From the NCBI GenBank assembly GCA_023091735.1, contig JALKBU010000072.1:29931-93930 (forward strand): 64,000 bases of DNA, in the 5' to 3' direction. Below the pieces are notes generated by a model. The model did not search any database. It saw only the letters and a list, made by a program, of their open reading frames with translations, and had not been told where the DNA came from. Source of the DNA: Trichomonas tenax. Taxonomy: Eukaryota > Parabasalia > Trichomonadida > Trichomonadidae. Shown here piece by piece: positions 10,075 through 19,611 of the stretch. The position numbers and the translations under genes are program-made. How positions within the stretch are numbered: position 1 is the stretch's first letter; each line of letters starts with the position of its first letter.

Positions 10075-10926
10075 TTAATACTTTGATTTCTTCTTCTTAG
10101 AACGGCTGTGTGTGTGCGGATCTGCGTATAGTGAGCTTAACCTGTCCGCTTGTCTTGTTATTTGATTCACAATCGAAATCAAATCATTGATCTTTTGTGT
10201 TTGCTTGAGAAGCTTTGGATCATCACATTGTTTTTCATCAAAGCTTTCTGACTTTTCATCCTCTGATTCTAACTTTTCACTGTGTTTAACATTGTTATCT
10301 GCTTCAACTAAGTTTTGTAATCTTTTGATTTCTTCATTTTGTCTTATTAGCAAATATCTGTCTTGCGAAAGCTTTCTATGGATCCTATCATGCTCCGAAA
10401 GCATATTATCAATTGATTTGCATAAATGTCCATCAGATGAATCCAATTTTCTTATTGCTTCATTGTAATCATCCATAATGTATTGATCCTTTGGTTTCGC
10501 AAGATCGTTCATCAAACGGTTTATCTTTTTCTCAACTTTATCTTCTTTTACACCCAAAATTGTTGAAATATTTGTGATTCTTTCATTTAATGACTTAATT
10601 GTATTTTCAGAATCTCTCTGCAACTTTGTGGAAACAGAGCTGCACTTAGAAATCTCACTTCTGTATTCGATATTTTCCATCGTTAAACTTGTAATTTGAG
10701 CAATAAGGTAATCAAGGAACACAGTGAGTTTCTTAGGGCATGGTTTAATAGTTTCGATCTCTTTTAATAGTTTGATTTGATCGTTTGAAGATGGAATTGT
10801 TATTGCAAGCATTTGCCTGACTCTTGAGTCAAGAATTGTTTGAAAAACGTTTTCTCCGTACTCAATATCATCGCTTCCAGAATATTGGGATTGTTTAGAA
10901 GCAGAGGATTCCTTTCTAGATGACAT
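10075..10926 (-). CDS. Coiled-coil protein, function unknown
   Basis: The 283-residue product has a serine-rich N-terminus (about 1-25), a short globular segment (DSRVRQMLAITIPSSNDQIKLL), predicted coiled coils at about 85-215 (hydrophobic heptads such as MENIEYRSEISKCSSVSTKL), an acidic patch (KLESEDEKSESFDEKQCDD) and a basic end (HSRSKKKKSKY). No catalytic motif is present. The frame is intact from ATG to TAA. It stands alone between remnants, more than 100 bp from other genes. A structural or cytoskeletal role is only a guess from the coiled coil. Confidence 0.75.
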   Translation of the reverse strand: MSSRKESSASKQSQYSGSDDIEYGENVFQTILDSRVRQMLAITIPSSNDQIKLLKEIETIKPCPKKLTVFLDYLIAQITSLTMENIEYRSEISKCSSVSTKLQRDSENTIKSLNERITNISTILGVKEDKVEKKINRLMNDLAKPKDQYIMDDYNEAIRKLDSSDGHLCKSIDNMLSEHDRIHRKLSQDRYLLIRQNEEIKRLQNLVEADNNVKHSEKLESEDEKSESFDEKQCDDPKLLKQTQKINDLISIVNQITRQADRLSSLYADPHTHSRSKKKKSKY

Positions 10927-11434
10927 TTATATTCTTTTGTAAACGTCTATAAATGAGGGTTGGTTAAAAATATAAAGGGGATATCTCAAAAGTTTATTAT
11001 ACTGTTCAAGCTTCACTAGCGCATCTATTCCGCTTTTGTATTTCACATCCAAGATTTCTATTTAATGTCGTTCATCATTTATGTAATATCAATGATGTCC
11101 AAGAAGCCTTATCACCAGTTTGTACTCAGTTCTTCATATTTATGGATGCCACGGTTTATAGACATCTTTTCACTTTCAGCAAAAAGATAATCAATAATTC
11201 AGTCTTTGAATAGTTACTAAAATATAATTTCAGTGAAGACAATTTTAATAATTTCAAAAATTGCCACTAATGTATAATGCATTAAATAATAGGTATAACA
11301 CATCATTTCCGGATTTGTTAATGCTATTCGGATTCATATATTCATTTAAGATTTTAGTAGCACATCAGTTCCAATTATAGATGATTACAAATTAGAACAC
11401 AAGATTATGATTTGATAACACCATAATAGAGGAT

Positions 11435-11647
11435 ATGAAAACATTTTCTCACTTGTTATGCAATTCAATTTTACCCGAGATTGCATATTTAAATCCTTAT
11501 GATTTAATTGATCTTTATGATTCCAAATATAATTCAAAAAATTCCATGAAATCTAAGTTACAACATATTTTTTGGAAAACTCTATTCAATGTAATCGCCT
11601 TGAGATTATCGAAAATATTTATCAATCAGGAGTCTTTTAACAAATAA
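11435..11647 (+). pseudogene. Short ORF, probable gene remnant
   Basis: The 70-codon frame encodes HLLCNSILPEIAYLNPYDLIDLYDS, which looks protein-like, but it has no family I recognise. It lies within a 1.4-kb stretch of broken coding sequence. Treat it as a remnant. Confidence 0.25.
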
Positions 11648-11846
11648 AATCTCAATCCACTAAAGATAAAGAAAATCATGACCCAATCAACGGAAATGAC
11701 CGAAAATCTCATACATTTTAGTGAAAATTTATTTAAGTATGAAAAAGCAGCCGCTACAAATCTAATTATTAGTAACAAAGCAGTGCACATAAATTACATC
11801 TTTTTAGAAGTTAATAGCGCATCCACGTCCGCCCAGTGACATATCT

Positions 11847-12134
11847 ATGGTCCAAAGACCAGAATTCACTCAAATGGTGGATCTCCCCAACCAACCACAA
11901 ATCTCCATCATAGCCGCTCTACTAAACTACAAATCGCATGATTGCTAGCAATATGAACTAAAAGAGTTGAAACTCAAAGGTCTTGTCAATTCGGCCCACT
12001 TACTACAAAATTATCAAGCCATTGGCGTATCAAAATATATTGATGAACACTATCTTAATTCTCCATCCAAATACATCATGGTAAATTTGCAAAGAACTGA
12101 GCTAGCCATATTAATCTTCAATATTCTCTCATAG
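11847..12134 (+). pseudogene. Short gene with one in-frame TAG
   Basis: An ATG-initiated frame of 96 codons is open apart from a TAG at 11946-11948. Before it the product reads MVQRPEFTQMVDLPNQPQIS; after it, YELKELKLKGLVNSAHLLQN. Protein-like composition continues across the stop, so one ancient gene with a nonsense mutation is likely (CAG to TAG would be the simplest change). No family recognised. Confidence 0.4.
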
Positions 12135-12392
12135 ACATCATCCTACTTTGAATTTCATTTTGTTGCCTTCCCGAAAATTTTAAAATACAATTCTTTTCAA
12201 CAAACTTTAATATTGTTTAAAAAAATATTTCTGTCGCTGTTAAAACAACTTAAAACTTGATTAATATTTTTGTTTCTCTTTGATTTTATATCTTTTTCAC
12301 CGAGTTCGGGATTTGCCACGTAAAATTATATTTTGACAAATTTTCTAAATTTTTGAAATTTTGTCTACTTCATTCATTTTTATTTTAGTATA

Positions 12393-12767
12393 ATGCTTCA
12401 TTCATTGATTAAATCAAAGTGGAAAATAACAAAGCAAATCCTACAAAACCAGGATCGGAAGAGTTACATTGATAAATACAAGAAATTGATTGATGATTTG
12501 CTTGTTATTGTTGGAAAACTAAAATTTAACGATGAAATTGTTGACACAATTACTGAAGAGATACAACATAAATGGGCTGTCAATCCATATTGCAATGAAG
12601 TCAATTTTCCAAACTTATTAATCGGATTGATAAATTCTTTATTAACTTCGAGGTTCATCAAGAAGGAAAAGAAATCTCAGATGCAAAGCTACGATAAATT
12701 CACACCAAGCGTATTAAAAATACTCGGGGTACTTACAAATTATAATTTTGTCATTGTTGAAGAGTAG
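12393..12767 (+). CDS. Hypothetical helical protein
   Basis: The 124-residue product is predominantly alpha-helical (KKLIDDLLVIVGKLKFNDEI, then FPNLLIGLINSLLTSRFIKK). It starts at an ATG 3 nt after TATTTTAGTATA-like AT-rich DNA and ends at TAG 12765-12767. No family recognised. The same frame stays open for a further 96 codons after the TAG in markedly more GC-rich sequence, so the real gene may be longer with this stop as a lesion, or the neighbour may be an insertion. Confidence 0.45.
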   Translation: MLHSLIKSKWKITKQILQNQDRKSYIDKYKKLIDDLLVIVGKLKFNDEIVDTITEEIQHKWAVNPYCNEVNFPNLLIGLINSLLTSRFIKKEKKSQMQSYDKFTPSVLKILGVLTNYNFVIVEE

Positions 12768-13058
12768 GGTCGTGCAGACCTCAGTGGCACCGCCAGTGTC
12801 GAAGACTGTGAATCATGCACTGGGACACCAAGTATAGCATCTAAGTATCGTGAAGACCGCGCATGCCTTCACGCACTTTCGAAGCTCTGTCTAGATGACC
12901 CATTGCAAAATGACACTTTTTGTAAGCTGTGCACCAACTCTATTTTTGACAAATCCGACACTTCACCAATTTGTCAATCTGACACTTTACAAAACAAATC
13001 CAGTACTCGAATGGACACGCGTTCAACCTATAAAAGGTTGAGCCTCAGCAATTATTAA
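12768..13058 (+). other. GC-richer island, open in the frame of the upstream ORF
   Basis: Base composition shifts sharply towards GC at 12768 and back near 13058. In the frame of the preceding ORF it is open for 96 codons and Cys-rich (six Cys, including CESC and CKLC pairs), ending at TAA 13056-13058. TGACACTT-like words occur three times (about 12912, 12957, 12980). A hairpin with a 6-7 bp stem (TCAACC/GGTTGA, 13024-13041) lies near the end. It could be a coding extension, a non-autonomous insertion or a noncoding RNA; I cannot decide. Confidence 0.35.
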
Positions 13059-13170
13059 TTGCGATAAATAACAATTTTGGCAATCATATCGATTGACTGT
13101 AACCAAATGGTTACGTGAATCCAACATTATTTTAAAAAATAACATTGGTTGAAATAATACTTATAATTTA

Positions 13171-13241
13171 TTATACACATGAAAGTTATTGAATTTGATG
13201 GGATTTAAATTTGCAGCTGTAATAATGTAAAATTTTAGAAT
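13171..13241. repeat. 71-bp inverted repeat B, left copy
   Basis: Its reverse complement at 13666-13736 is identical over all 71 bp. It begins TTATACACATG and ends TTTTAGAAT. Confidence 0.95.
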
Positions 13242-13449
13242 TTTATATTTGGTTTTATTATTTATGAGATTTTTCAATTGGAAAGTAAAAGCAGATCAAA
13301 ATATTAATATTTTATAATATCTTTTAAAAATGAATAAAATTATAGACTTTGATCTTTATTCCAGAATATAATTCAGTAGAAATATGAGAAGAAAGAAGAA
13401 ATATTAAATTTTTTTAGTTGTCATCATATTGATAACTTCAGGCTGTAAT

Positions 13450-13610
13450 AATATATTTTTCGATTTGAAAGTACTTTCATGAACTTATTGATAGTTGTCT
13501 ATCCAGTGGTATAAGTGGCACAGTCTATATATCTATCAAATCATTGATTGCATTACAAATTGTCCAAAAATATACGATTTCCAGCATAAATGTATGCACT
13601 AATATGCAGC
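13450..13610. repeat. 161-bp inverted repeat A, left copy
   Basis: Its reverse complement lies at 13829-13988 with about seven mismatches (about 95% identity by eye). The pair interleaves with the 71-bp B repeat in the order B, A, B', A'. Confidence 0.9.
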
Positions 13611-13636
13611 GCTGAGGAAAGATGGTGTCTCAGCGC
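13609..13636. repeat. Perfect 8-bp stem hairpin
   Basis: GCGCTGAG (13609-13616) pairs with CTCAGCGC (13629-13636) across a 12-nt loop, exactly at the inner end of repeat A. Confidence 0.7.
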
Positions 13637-13665
13637 ATAATTTTTTTTTCATTGCCAAATCTAAG

Positions 13666-13736
13666 ATTCTAAAATTTTACATTATTACAGCTGCAAATTT
13701 AAATCCCATCAAATTCAATAACTTTCATGTGTATAA
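13666..13736. repeat. 71-bp inverted repeat B, right copy
   Basis: Exact reverse complement of 13171-13241. Confidence 0.95.
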
Positions 13737-13828
13737 TCGCCCTCAAATCAATTAATGAATTAGTTGCGTTTTTAATTTTAAGCGTATAAGAGGCATTTGA
13801 ATCAATAATGCACATAAAAGTATCATAT

Positions 13829-13988
13829 GCTGCATATTAGTGCATACATTTATGCTGGAAATCGTATATTTTTGGACTATTTGAAATGCAATCAATGATT
13901 TAATAGATATATAGACTGTGCCACTTACACCACTGGATAGACAACTATTAATAAGTTCATGAAAGTATTTTCAAATCGAAAAAATATT
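13829..13988. repeat. Inverted repeat A, right copy
   Basis: Reverse complement of 13450-13610 with about seven substitutions and one indel. Confidence 0.9.
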
Positions 13989-14153
13989 GATCAGATAAAA
14001 AGTTATGAAGGTCGCGGGACTACACCGCAGAAGGAAAAATACTGCCTTTCATAACATATAAAAAATATTTTTTATTTTACAAATTTCTAGAAACTATTAA
14101 TAAATCCTACCATAAGAATTTTTATTATTAATTAAACAATATATTTTAACAAA

Positions 14154-14245
14154 TTATAAGAAATTATTAAAATTTCGATATAAATTATAGGGCAATTGTT
14201 TATTTTATATATATTAGTGAAATTAGAGTTTTGGATATTCTCAGA
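14154..14245. repeat. Dispersed repeat, copy 1
   Basis: About 90 bp, roughly 85% identical in direct orientation to 57086-57175. Both copies begin TTATAAGAAATTA and end GGATATTCTCAGA. Confidence 0.8.
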
Positions 14246-15034
14246 TTGTTGATTTATCATGGGTGGACAAAATTTTAGATACCAGTGGTAAATCACAATC
14301 TGAATACTACTAAAATCAAGTTAATTATTGTATTTAAAACATGTCTATCTAATTTCATAATTTATGTCACATTTTCCGAAATCCCTATCCCTAGCAATAA
14401 TTTTTATTTGTAAATTATTCACTTTTTGATAGGATGGGATAGGCTATCCCAAAAGTAGAGTGATCCGACACATTATATTTACATGCCAAAAATGAGCGTT
14501 TTACATAAAGATAAATGAAACATGCATAATTAAGGTTCACCCAATATGCTTTATAATGGATATTTTATTTTTTTAATCCCATTATTTGTCATTTGGCAAA
14601 AATAAAAATTCTAAAACGAAAATCGCATTTTTTAAGGTTCGGGATATGGAAGGGATAAATTTTTGCATCCCCAATACTTTGGGAAAAGTGGGATCTATAA
14701 TAATACCTAAATTATATATTTTACGTCAAAGGAAATTATAAATCTTCTTTTTCTTTTCTCATTTTTACCAATAACCTTAGGAAAATTAAGAGGTGTCAAA
14801 TTGGTCGGGGTGCAGCCTCAACAAAATATCTCCATAGTAACTTTTGTCACTTTTGGAATTTCTGATTGATATTATAGAGCATCTCATTGAGGTATCGATT
14901 GATATCTATTTTCTTGAAAAATATTGATTATTTATCTTAAAGGAGGAAGCGCAAAATATTTCAATATAAAATTCTATTTTAGAATCTTCATAGAGTTGAG
15001 GAGTGAAAAGAGATGACCAAAGAGTTTTGGTTGA
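14246..15034. other. Noncoding region
   Basis: No gene seen. Short GGGAT-type words recur (for example TAGGATGGGATAGGCTATCC near 14430). Confidence 0.5.
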
Positions 15035-16054
15035 TTAACTAATGAAGCGGCCGAACATGAATGGCGCACTCGGGAGATACCGAAGAAAAAAGCTTTTATT
15101 CTCTGATGTACACTCTGCGTTTGGACATATGTAGTTCTGAATAGCAATATAATATAAATAAAGAGGATAAATTGCATCGCATTTGTATGTTTCATAATGG
15201 AAAAGAAATTTTGTTGATTTTTCTGTGTAAATTTGTGAAGTTGTGACGGTTCCGCTTGAATTAAATGTATCAATGTGACAGTCTTTAACAATGAATTGAC
15301 CTCTATCAGTATCATGACAAAATAGACTTCCTGGACCATGATTTCCAAAGAAACAACAACTTTCAACAGTGGTTTTACCTGAAGAAGAGTAAACATGGGC
15401 ACTGTTCGAATTTCCTGATGATGTGATTTCGTTGTTGATGATGTTAGATTGTGTCAAATCGAAGATTCCGGAGTCATAATGACCAGAAATTCTATATTGA
15501 GCAGAGTTGTTAGAAACAGTTGTGAAATTGATGGTGGCGGATGATGGTTGTCGAAAAGTGTATCCGGGGCCGTATTGACAACTGTTTTGACTTGAATTTG
15601 ATGAACTTAAAGAGCAAGAACCATATAGTCCAAAAATTACATTAGCATTGTATGATGGAGCATTGCATTGTGTCATTGAACACTCAATGTAGTGGTTGAA
15701 ATTTGTTGAAGAAGAAACAGAAGAATAGGAAAACGATCCATAACCTGTTGTAGTCGAATTGAAAGCACAGAATCGGTGTTGAATAATTTGAATGTTGCAG
15801 GCGAAGAAAAGGCTTCCTCCAGAAGAATGTTTAAAGTTGTCGTGGAAAAGAGACGAACTGTGGAGGAAATAAACACCGTCGCGTCTTATGGAAATGCATC
15901 CGTTCTGTTGGTTAAAGAAACGACAGTTGAATGCGAAGATTTTGGACTCAGAACTCTCAGAAATTGCAGGATTCTCGAAATTTTCGAAGTTAGGGGAGAA
16001 ACTGTAGCTGTAGAAGAGAGACCAAACGTCCGATGGGGCACCGTCGAAGTGCAC
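15035..16054 (-). pseudogene. Beta-helix surface protein (pmp/BspA-like), truncated
   Basis: The 339-codon open frame has the texture of trichomonad polymorphic-membrane-protein-like surface antigens: short strands rich in Ser, Asn, Phe and Cys, with repeats such as ESKIFAFNCRFFNQQNG, HSSGGSLFFACNIQ, SNIINNEITSSGNSN and KTTVESCCFFGNHGPGS. No ATG is present at the 5' end: the first possible codon is GTG at 16054, and the open frame upstream has no methionine. The 3' end stops at TAG 15035 without the usual membrane anchor; in-frame sequence runs on for about 45 codons. It is most likely a fragment of a longer secreted or membrane protein. Confidence is good for the family type and moderate for pseudogene status. 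Confidence 0.6.
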
Positions 16055-16815
16055 CGCACTGAGGACTGAAATGTGATGTGAAAAATTGTAAACTTATCAA
16101 AATAAGTCTAATAAATAATCAATGAAAAGATTTTCGCTCTTTCAGTGATGAAACAATTGAACTGACACATGAAATAAATGATATCATTGAATGAATTGGA
16201 AGTGAACGCATACCAGCATTCTAAATTATGCTTCTACTGATGATTGAATGAAGAAATAAAAAACTTTATTGAAGCTAATTTTAGAATGTAATTCAAATTT
16301 TCATAAAAAGGAATCATTTCTAGAGCATTGGCTGTGTTGCAGAAATCTATGGCATTTCGCAAGGCAATGGGCTATCACAAATTAATACATTCTTGAATAT
16401 TTTGGTGTTGAAAATAGAGAATCAGGAACAATTCTCGATGCCTGAGAACATTTTTTATCAATGATACTCTTTATTGTTAAGAGATTCTCTGCAGTAATTC
16501 AAGATCATTCGACACAGAAGTCTAAAAGAATATCATTTATCAGAGAAATTATAATTCAAGTTTATCGAGATCTAAAATCATTATTCTTAATAACAGAATA
16601 TTATGTTCTTAAGCTTTGGAAAACGAAATCACAAATTTAAGTTCAAATAAAGTTTGCGGATATCTGTTGAAATTCTGTTAATATATCAAAAAGGAAGAAA
16701 CATTCGAGATATTTTATGCTTTTATCGAATCTCGTTTATTTGTTTTTATATGTTGTTTGCTTTCTTCGCTAATTTATGATGATCATCTTCCAAAATATAT
16801 AAGAATAAAAAATAG
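16055..16815. other. Noncoding region
   Basis: No supported gene. The sequence is AT-rich with scattered short open frames without family features. Confidence 0.5.
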
Positions 16816-17178
16816 TTGACTGAGCATATACATCAATTTTTTTACGTTTTTTGATTATATGAATTGTGGTTTTATCTGGCATAATAAATGATTAATACTT
16901 ACATATACTATCTAGTTTATCAATATTATCCAACATACAAAGATACAACATCATAGCATCTGTATTATCCTAAGAAAAAACCTGATAACAATATATAGTT
17001 GAGCAGTTATGAGCAAAGAAATTATGGGCAGAATCACAAAAAATCGAAAGAATTTATTTAAGAGAAATATGTTTAATATATATTGTTTATACTAAATTAT
17101 TAAAAATAATGTCAATATAAATTTTAAAAATTGACAGTAATAAAAAAAGGAAAGAAATTGATGTATATGCTCAGTCAA
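16816..17178. mobile_element. 363-bp inverted-repeat element (MITE-like)
   Basis: Perfect 24-bp terminal inverted repeats bound the segment: TTGACTGAGCATATACATCA plus AATTT-type continuation at 16816-16839, and its exact reverse complement at 17155-17178. The interior is AT-rich and noncoding. Length and structure fit a non-autonomous DNA transposon. No clear target-site duplication is visible at the two outer edges. No related transposase occurs in the window. Confidence 0.65.
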
Positions 17179-18062
17179 ACAATGGCATGCAATTCATGTG
17201 TTGTTTCAAGACTTAGCAATTGAGCTATTTTTGATGTGGGGTTCCTCTCAAATATTATAGGTATTTGATCACCAGCCTCTGCTTGGACATTCCTGGATTT
17301 TCCCATCCTACTCATTAGTCACTAGCATACTTTCGAAATATATTGAAATTTACGAAAAATATTTTGTTTTCTTGTGTAAACAAATTGAGATAAAAGGATA
17401 AAATACACCCTCATTTTTACTTGAACCTTCGAACATTAAAGATCATCTTTTGACATTGTCCAACTGAGCTATATTGACATGTAAAGCTTTCAATTATTTT
17501 TAAATATTTATGTTTTCCCCTTGTTTGGAATTCCGTCTTACCGTGTTAATGTTTAAATGACACTGTGTTCCCATTATTCTACTATACATTATATATCTAT
17601 ACTTTACATTTTAAGTCCAGCTGATGAGCAAAAGCGAGTGGAAACACTTTTGGGAATGGGAATAACCTTTTTACGCTTTTTGTTCATCATTAAATTCAAT
17701 ATTTTATGTCCCTATTATTAAGTATGATAGTTGCATCTCATCATACAAAAATAATTTACTTTTGATAAAAAATAGAAAAAAAATAGTTGAATATCTAACT
17801 GAATCGAACCTGAATACTTTTCACGAACTTAGCTGATAGACCACATTTGTTTGTGAAAATGAAGACTATTTCTTGCTATATAAAGTTTTTCCATAGTCCG
17901 CCATTTTTAAACATCACCTAATTTTCTATCGTTATTGCACCTACAAAATTTGAATTTATACTGATGGTTGTCGGTTATACTGGTGATCACGGTAACAGTA
18001 ATAACAACTCAAAACAATATTCAATCTTCAAAATCATCACTTTCATGCTTCTTATCATCATT
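17179..18062. other. Noncoding region with tRNA-like words
   Basis: No intact gene. On the minus strand, TAGCTCAGTTGG (about 17461-17472) and GGTTCAAGT (about 17420) resemble A- and B-box words, and GGTTCGATTC appears near 17800. None folds into a complete tRNA. Confidence 0.4.
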
Positions 18063-19202
18063 TTATTTCTTCTCTCCTTCTGATTCAAAATCATTTTTAT
18101 CATCATCTTGTTCTTTCTTTTCATCATTTTCATTTTCTGAATCGAATTCTTTTGAATCTTCATTTGTATTTTCTTTTTTTTCATGTTCAGAGTCGAAATC
18201 ATTATTGGTCTCTTCTTTGTAGCCATCAAAGTCGAAATCATTTTCTTCTTTCTCGTTATTCTTGTTTTTATTGGCATCGGCGGCAGCGTTGAGAGTTTCT
18301 GTTTCGAAAAAGTGTGCTTTAAAGTCATCATCATCACTGTAAACAGGAACAGCCGGTTTCTTGGATTTATTACGAGGGTTGTTTGATGGACTTTCTTTAG
18401 GTGCTGCTGGTTGGCGATTGCCAACTTTGCGTGTTATCAAATCATTAACTTTGTTCATTGTATCCAATTGATGCTTGAGTTTCTCTATTTCTTGCTTCAT
18501 TTCTCTTTCTGGTGTTGGGAAAAGCTTATGTATTGTCTTTAGCTCGTTCGTTAATTCATTGTTTTTAGCTTTTTCGGCTTTAAGTTCACTCTTTAAATTG
18601 CTTAATTCTTGCTTAAGATTTTTGACTAGTTCTACTCGCTTCTGGAACTCCTCTGATTCGAGTTGCTCCTGAATTTCATCGTGTTTCTGTGTTATCTCTT
18701 GAACATCATGCTTTAATAGTGAAATCTGTCTCCTCTGGAAGACAATGTCTGTTTTAAGAGACATCTCTTTGTCTGGAGCAAATTGCACTGTAAGTTCGTT
18801 GTATTTCTTCTCCAATTTTTCGATAATCTCTGAAAGTTTTGTAATTTTTGCTTCAGCTTGATATCTTCGCTTTGATATTTGAGAACTTTCCATATCAGAG
18901 AATCTCTGTTGGAAAGCAATTGATTCATCAATCTTTTTTGCTTTTTGTTCTTGTGCAACTTGAATTGATTTTCTTTTCTCGTTTATTTGTTCTTGTAAGT
19001 ATTGTATTTGATTCAAAAGATCGTTTTTCTCTGCAAGAAGCACTTCTCTGCTTGTGAATTCGTTATCAATTTTTTTAGGTCTGCGCGGGCCAGCGTTAAT
19101 TTGGCTCATAAAGTCGCTGCTCTCTTCCTCGGCGTTGACAGCATAAATGTCATCGGTAGTGCGTTTTCGGTCTAACGTCAGACGTGGAATTTCTTTCGCC
19201 AT
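18063..19202 (-). CDS. Coiled-coil protein with a highly acidic tail
   Basis: The 379-residue product starts MAKEIPRLTLDRKRTTDDIYA, has a nearly continuous coiled coil at about residues 50-255 (for example LNQIQYLQEQINEKRKSIQV and LKQELSNLKSELKAEKAKNN), a short Pro/Lys linker, and a very acidic, Asn/Glu/Asp-rich tail (about 290-379). This architecture is common in intraflagellar-transport and cytoskeletal proteins, but no family-specific motif is certain. Divergent transcription from the HYDIN gene (409 bp apart) may mean shared regulation. A TTTACATGTCAAAA motif lies 55 bp before the ATG. The frame is intact. Confidence 0.85.
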   Translation of the reverse strand: MAKEIPRLTLDRKRTTDDIYAVNAEEESSDFMSQINAGPRRPKKIDNEFTSREVLLAEKNDLLNQIQYLQEQINEKRKSIQVAQEQKAKKIDESIAFQQRFSDMESSQISKRRYQAEAKITKLSEIIEKLEKKYNELTVQFAPDKEMSLKTDIVFQRRQISLLKHDVQEITQKHDEIQEQLESEEFQKRVELVKNLKQELSNLKSELKAEKAKNNELTNELKTIHKLFPTPEREMKQEIEKLKHQLDTMNKVNDLITRKVGNRQPAAPKESPSNNPRNKSKKPAVPVYSDDDDFKAHFFETETLNAAADANKNKNNEKEENDFDFDGYKEETNNDFDSEHEKKENTNEDSKEFDSENENDEKKEQDDDKNDFESEGEKK

Positions 19203-19611
19203 TAAGTTTATAACGAGATTCCCTGTTTATTTTTATTAGACCCTCAAATCTTTAATTTACATGTCAAAATGTCAAAAATACTAAAATACTCTAGCAATAT
19301 AATTACAATCTTCTATTTATTTCTAGATAAATTTTAATAAAGAATTTTGTGTATTTGAAGATATTTTGAAAAATCAAATTTAATACGTTAGCATAAACTG
19401 ATCTTTCTCCGGGAAGTATATAATGTACACATCCATGGCATTGTATAAACGAAAAGGTTTTAGCAAATAAAAAAATAACGAATTAAAAATCTAAAATTTT
19501 AGAAAATCTAAACGACAAATATCCATCAAATCCATTAGAGAGATAATTTTCACCATCAAATCGCCAAAATCTCAAAAATCAAAAGAGAAAAATCATCAAA
19601 AAAACGTTTGG
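19203..19611. promoter_or_regulatory. Bidirectional promoter region, coiled-coil gene / HYDIN
   Basis: The 409-bp AT-rich region holds the 5' ends of two divergent genes. TTTACATGTCAAAA occurs at 19257-19270. A possible initiator, TCATCA (about 19596), lies 16 nt before the HYDIN ATG; it departs from the TCAYT consensus at the last position. Confidence 0.4.

Noticed and set aside
17405..17480. tRNA gene on the minus strand
   Set aside because: A-box-like TAGCTCAGTTGG and B-box-like GGTTCAAGT words are present, but acceptor and anticodon stems do not pair.
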